Shown: one piece after another, positions 62,601 through 64,000 of the stretch
How the letters are laid out: every line of letters starts with the position of its first letter
How positions within the stretch are numbered: the first letter of the stretch is position 1
Assembly (NCBI RefSeq): GCF_947242115.1
Contig: NC_074723.1
Coordinates: forward strand, 17,821,001 to 17,885,000
Length of the DNA: 64,000 nt
Direction: 5' to 3'
Source: Biomphalaria glabrata
Taxonomy: Eukaryota; Mollusca; Gastropoda; Planorbidae
Notes under the pieces: generated by a model
Told to the model about the DNA's origin: nothing
What the model saw: only the letters and a program-made list of their open reading frames with translations
Databases searched by the model: none
Made by a program: the position numbers and the translations under genes

Positions 62601-63430
62601 TAGTTCACTTTTTTACCTAGCTGTTTGGTCAAAATCTTTTACACGTTATTTCTGCTACCTCCCTATCTCGGATCAAGCTGAAACTTTGTACAATTACTCA
62701 TTGTCGATGACAACACATGAATCAATGAAAAAAAATTAGTTAATCAATACTTTGTAATTAATTAATTTTGTTTTATATGGAAAATGTAGGCCTACTTTAT
62801 TGGAAACGGGCGACCCGTAACAATAATCATAATAAAGTATAGAATTAGGTCGTTTGTTAAAAGTTTTAAACTTATAATAGACTAATAAAACCTATTTTTA
62901 AAAGTATTTGAAAAGATCAGTCGCTAAACACGTCGGCCTTCCATCATGGAAGCTCGAGTTGGAATTCGACAGACTCGAGCAACTTTAAAAAAAAATTGCT
63001 TTTGAAATCTGCCAGCACGGAAGCCTTCTACCAGATTCCCCCCCCCCCCCATATTTGTCTAAAAAAGTAATTGGACTAAAGCGCACTAAGCATGCTATAA
63101 GCATAAAAATACTTCCAATCGCACAAATGTATTAGTGTTAGCCTATATTTATAAAAAATATATAAATAAAGTAAATGATTGACTAAAAATAATATGAAAT
63201 TTGACTCAATATAAACGATCGAGCTTTTTAAAGAAGTATTTTTTTTTTTTACTTAATTTTAAATTAACGTGTTTTTGTTTTCTAGGGGATGTTGACTTCG
63301 CTCTAGATGGTGATGGCCGCTGGGATATCACAATGCAAGCCGTCCAATGCCCTGTTGGATCTAGCACTATTCAATATGCATTTCAAGGCAGCAATGCTTG
63401 GTACATCAAGTTGCAGATTAGAAACGCAAG
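53690..63430 (+). CDS. Expansin-like secreted protein, five exons, 3' end off the window
   Basis: Expansin-like proteins loosen or bind polysaccharide networks without hydrolysing them. Exons: 53690-53744, 54557-54618, 61721-61867, 62123-62213 and 63286-63430, all in phase, giving 166 complete residues. Exon 1 is a signal peptide (MLKIIFVSHLLGFLTFTQ). The rest is the six-stranded double-psi barrel: GTYYGETVDGTCQ (40-52), MTCGMCIKVVGSG (81-93), VYVKDMCPVCHEGDVDF (107-123), then WDITMQAVQCPV and GSNAWYIKLQIRNA. Asp111 and Asp122 fall where expansins keep their functional Asp residues, and the last block matches the start of domain 2 (WWAAIQVRNHK in bacterial EXLX1). The carbohydrate-binding domain 2 should lie beyond the right edge. 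The exon 3 donor is a poor GTTTTA. Intron 2 (7.1 kb) contains a complete LINE, a hAT-type element and a SINE. The exon 5 donor is part of a 46-bp tandem repeat. Whether it works on algal or other walls is unknown. Confidence 0.85.
55022..55097. mobile_element. Right end of a hAT-type element
   Basis: GGGCCCTATGCGGCTGCCC followed by GGCTAAGGCCGGCCCTG matches the right end of the MITE at 49.7 kb. No left end was found, so it is a remnant. It lies in intron 2 of the expansin-like gene. Confidence 0.65.
55687..56386. mobile_element. Non-autonomous hAT-type element with perfect 8-bp target duplication
   Basis: The left end is CAGTGATGCTCAACC and the reversed right end CATTGATGCCCAAAG. The octamer ATCTAGGA lies directly outside both ends (55679-55686 and 56387-56394), the target-duplication length of hAT elements. 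Subterminal GCGGGCC motifs are also hAT-like. The 700-bp interior encodes nothing recognisable. It lies in intron 2 of the expansin-like gene. Confidence 0.85.
56718..56754 (+). other. Hairpin at the 5' end of the LINE
   Basis: CGCGGCG (56718-56724) pairs with CGCCGCG (748-754 of the same kb), and inside it ACCAC (56732-56736) pairs with GTGGT (56743-56747) around a 6-nt loop. It starts 4 nt from the element's first base. Confidence 0.7.
57194..61438 (+). CDS. LINE polyprotein: endonuclease, reverse transcriptase, RNase H, zinc finger
   Basis: This 1414-residue frame is uninterrupted. The APE-type endonuclease is at about 171-390: LLILQINICG, ALLQET, TNLYNPP, VIAGDFNAKSQQWG and GSDHRPIL. The reverse transcriptase is at about 615-925: KAPGPDKVTPEMV, SYRPISLTSTLGKVAER, FIDLKQAYDRVW, GLPQGSALSCTLF, LLYADDIVLW (YADD at 836-839) and TPKYLGVTLD. 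RNase H is at about 1130-1270 with all acidic residues: TDGS (Asp1138), DAELTGI (Glu1179), TDSRS (Asp1209) and HCGVKGNETAD (Asp1262). A C-terminal CRHCGESVETVSHVLYEC gives a CCHC finger. The first 160 residues are basic, low-complexity and unlike gag. The true start may be Met1 or Met41. QRTLHSYL at 102-109 fits a PCNA-binding box. All catalytic residues look intact. Confidence 0.93.
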   Translation: MAVIAWAGLCLALSGDTSIGHARCCIRAVTKAANGLNHTTMIDTDTVKSGHEQTRTGSVRRVVGVRPGHEKSATSRPATSMRGNLSGREKSAKIPPPKSSSQRTLHSYLLRRSDSKKVDGSLPQPPADLDTPQANMTGSEIVTGASGPQTTQIDTSGIQPTPGTKPINTRSLLILQINICGVIPKVLELSKLLHERAIDVALLQETLTGKRNASITGYTAFKCKCTDCRGLITYVRNNLVATQVPGPRVHGRTDAITLEIHKLGRKLTITNLYNPPKHEISLEYDCTNINTHNVIAGDFNAKSQQWGYDSTDSSGHKIHELLNNSNLFCLQNKHTPPTLYHTGNGSQSRPDLTLITANLESHTQFQVLDDIGSDHRPILVTIALSEASGVTPKAPRRWSYTKANWPAYEAAVNTALMNIAVEDRDVDIIYGEITAAMLGAAKRFVPRTYPGVRQKRVWSQELNKLVLRRKRARRLAERKGTPEIRREYNRLCRATSELARRVRSDHWNAACAGMDLRDTSKAWRLLRNLEAKDTARTAAPLLSPGGPVSTVTKMAGLLNRHFAKISKPEKKSATSKALNKERKRLEREPDEPESQATCNAPFCRAELDRAIAKCKNRKAPGPDKVTPEMVKHLGGIARDKLLEFMNRTWAESRLPGAWKSAVIVPVLKKGKDATNVESYRPISLTSTLGKVAERMVNERLVWCFESAGILAPEQAGFRAGLSPIDQVTTFAQEVADGFQRSESTYAVFIDLKQAYDRVWKQGLYLKLRAMGVRGKIYNWIQSFLSGRSTRTKYQHSLSKPKQQLNGLPQGSALSCTLFIAFLNDLPSSLRSKKLLYADDIVLWSTGKKADQIQAALQADLHTISSYCDKWQIQINVAKTTWSLFSLGIDILKAPFELQLGGLRLQRENTPKYLGVTLDRKLSMLQHVQEVERKASEKLALLRKLASTKWGAKADMLRTLYLGAVRSQIEYSYTVQVYASKTALESLDRVQAQALRFICGTFRTSPTNAAEIFTNVAPLYLRRERAVLTAYERYKRGDSRLPTSILVRQWRERNRIKMRSFLHIAANLTNTAGLSTDRIPIRRISTCPPWRRLPAPQINLSLLGQEGATKRRLTPAILQNLASITIKSYPSDAIFCYTDGSVMRDPDRSGYGALIVYPDRTEPDRLSGPCGYAACSMDAELTGITRAFEAIRARMLERETSATTVVLVTDSRSSLLVMGGGGGGSPVIEEAIGAADNIRRAIGAVVYMQWAPSHCGVKGNETADALAREGAMAATHLEAPSTYLQATAQIRALIHEKWLKSWEESDRARGVWQRMRHPNRDDPWWRLRRSEQSIVAQCRTEHCPIGAYFARFRTNFDSRCRHCGESVETVSHVLYECPQLRELRGDLPVQSLDLYGSYEALRRTAKFLARALRED
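61495..61645 (-). repeat. tRNA-derived SINE, family B, copy 4
   Basis: On the minus strand it holds the B-box-like GGAGTTCGAACCCTTACC and ends in the ATTGCTGAAGAAAC region, a diverged version of the SINE B layout. It lies just outside the LINE's 3' target duplication in intron 2 of the expansin-like gene. Confidence 0.65.
62625..62790 (-). repeat. Dispersed repeat D, copy 5
   Basis: It contains CGGATCAAGCTGAAACTTTG, TACAATTACTCATTGTC, ATGAATCAATGAAAAAAA and an AATTAATTAATTTTGTTT end. It lies in intron 4 of the expansin-like gene. Confidence 0.7.
62910..63125 (+). repeat. tRNA-derived SINE, family A, copy 4
   Basis: It reads CAGTCGCTAAACACGTCGG, then a B-box-like GTTGGAATTCGAC, a C-run, and the 3' part GCGCACTAAGCATGCTATAA as in the 16.4 kb copy. 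It lies in intron 4 of the expansin-like gene. Confidence 0.65.
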
Positions 63431-63596
63431 GTGAATTCAAATATTTCAACATTAAGTTGCAGATTAGAAACGCAAGGTGAATTCAAATATTTCAACATTA
63501 AGTTGCAGATTAGAAACGCAAGATGAATTAAAATATTTCAACATTAAGTTGCAGATTAGAAACGCAAGTTGAATTCAAATATTTCAACATTAAGTT
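63408..63596 (+). repeat. 46-bp tandem repeat spanning the exon 5 splice donor
   Basis: The unit comprises the last 23 nt of exon 5 (AAGTTGCAGATTAGAAACGC plus AAG), the donor GTGAAT, and about 20 nt of intron (CAAATATTTCAACATT). Copies start at 63408, 63454, 63500 and 63546, with a partial fifth at 63592. The donor dinucleotide is GT, GT, AT and TT in copies 1 to 4. Confidence 0.95.
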
Positions 63597-63654
63597 TTTT
63601 TTCTACCTGCACGGTGTAGGCCTACATTTGGCGTGTTTCCTACCATCTGAAATT

Positions 63655-63930
63655 GTCGTGTAGAGTTGTGCATTTCACCTGGAACCCTAAGGCCAGCAAG
63701 TGCGAACAAGAGCTCCCTTTCACCGACCTGAATGAACGGTGTAGGCTACACCTCGTATACACCATTCTGTCTGGCAGGGGGTCAGACTTGAGTTAAACTC
63801 GTGTTTTAATCGACGTTCACTTCCAGTGACACGGACACTCACGGACTAGAGACGCGGCCGGAGGCCGCTACACCGGGGCCTTCGCTATTTTCCTTTTACC
63901 TACTAGGTTGACTATGTGGGGCTCGCCATT
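63655..63930 (+). repeat. Dispersed repeat E, copy 2
   Basis: It matches 4470-4655 in order: GTAGAGTTG, CTAAGGCCAGCAAG, GAACAAGAGCTCCCTTTCAC, GGTCAGACTTG, CGCTATTTTCCTTTTACC, AGGTTGACTATGTGGGGCTC. It is longer than the first copy, with an extra GC-rich section. Its class is unknown. It lies in the last visible intron of the expansin-like gene. Confidence 0.65.
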
Positions 63931-64000
63931 TAAGAAACGGCGCCAAGAGGGACGGCGCCTGGACGTTGACAAAGGCTGTGGGAGTTCTTTTACAACCCCG

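Overview
The window looks like a mollusc nuclear genome, most likely a gastropod. It is AT-rich, intron-rich and crowded with SINEs, LINE tails, hAT-type elements and minisatellites. Its host genes (a sniffer/C-factor-like dehydrogenase, a heparanase, a FoxJ2/3 factor and an expansin-like protein) fit a mollusc best, because expansin-like genes are rare in animals and have mainly been noted in molluscs. The species cannot be named from the sequence. No prokaryotic genes, CRISPR arrays or stand-alone RNA genes were seen.

Layout. 1-3.3 kb is AT-rich sequence without a gene. 3.3-5.5 kb holds the 5' three exons of a short-chain dehydrogenase (minus strand), which continues off the left edge. 5.5-16 kb is repeat land with three large minisatellites (25-, 24- and 29-bp units), a hAT fossil, a LINE tail and SINEs. 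16.0-25.2 kb is a complete ten-exon heparanase (GH79) gene on the minus strand, 526 residues by my splice model, with both catalytic glutamates. 25.3-32.9 kb is AT-rich and nearly gene-free, with one possible orphan exon. 32.9-48.4 kb is a complete ten-exon FoxJ2/FoxJ3-type forkhead gene on the minus strand, 429 residues, plus a candidate 36-nt in-frame cassette exon. 48.4-53.6 kb has a hAT-type MITE and LINE tails. 53.7-63.4 kb holds the first five exons of an expansin-like secreted protein on the plus strand, running off the right edge.

The most striking mobile element is an apparently full-length I-superfamily LINE (56715-61476) with an uninterrupted 1414-codon endonuclease/RT/RNase H reading frame. 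It is flanked by a 12-bp target duplication and sits in sense orientation in intron 2 of the expansin-like gene. A 700-bp hAT-type element with a perfect 8-bp target duplication lies in the same intron. At the exon 5 donor of this gene a 46-bp tandem repeat has copied the splice junction four times; two of the later copies have lost the GT.

All exon models were built by eye from reading frame, splice sites and remembered family sequences. The four host genes share no obvious pathway. Heparanase and the expansin-like protein are both predicted to be secreted and to act on polysaccharides, but no functional link is claimed.
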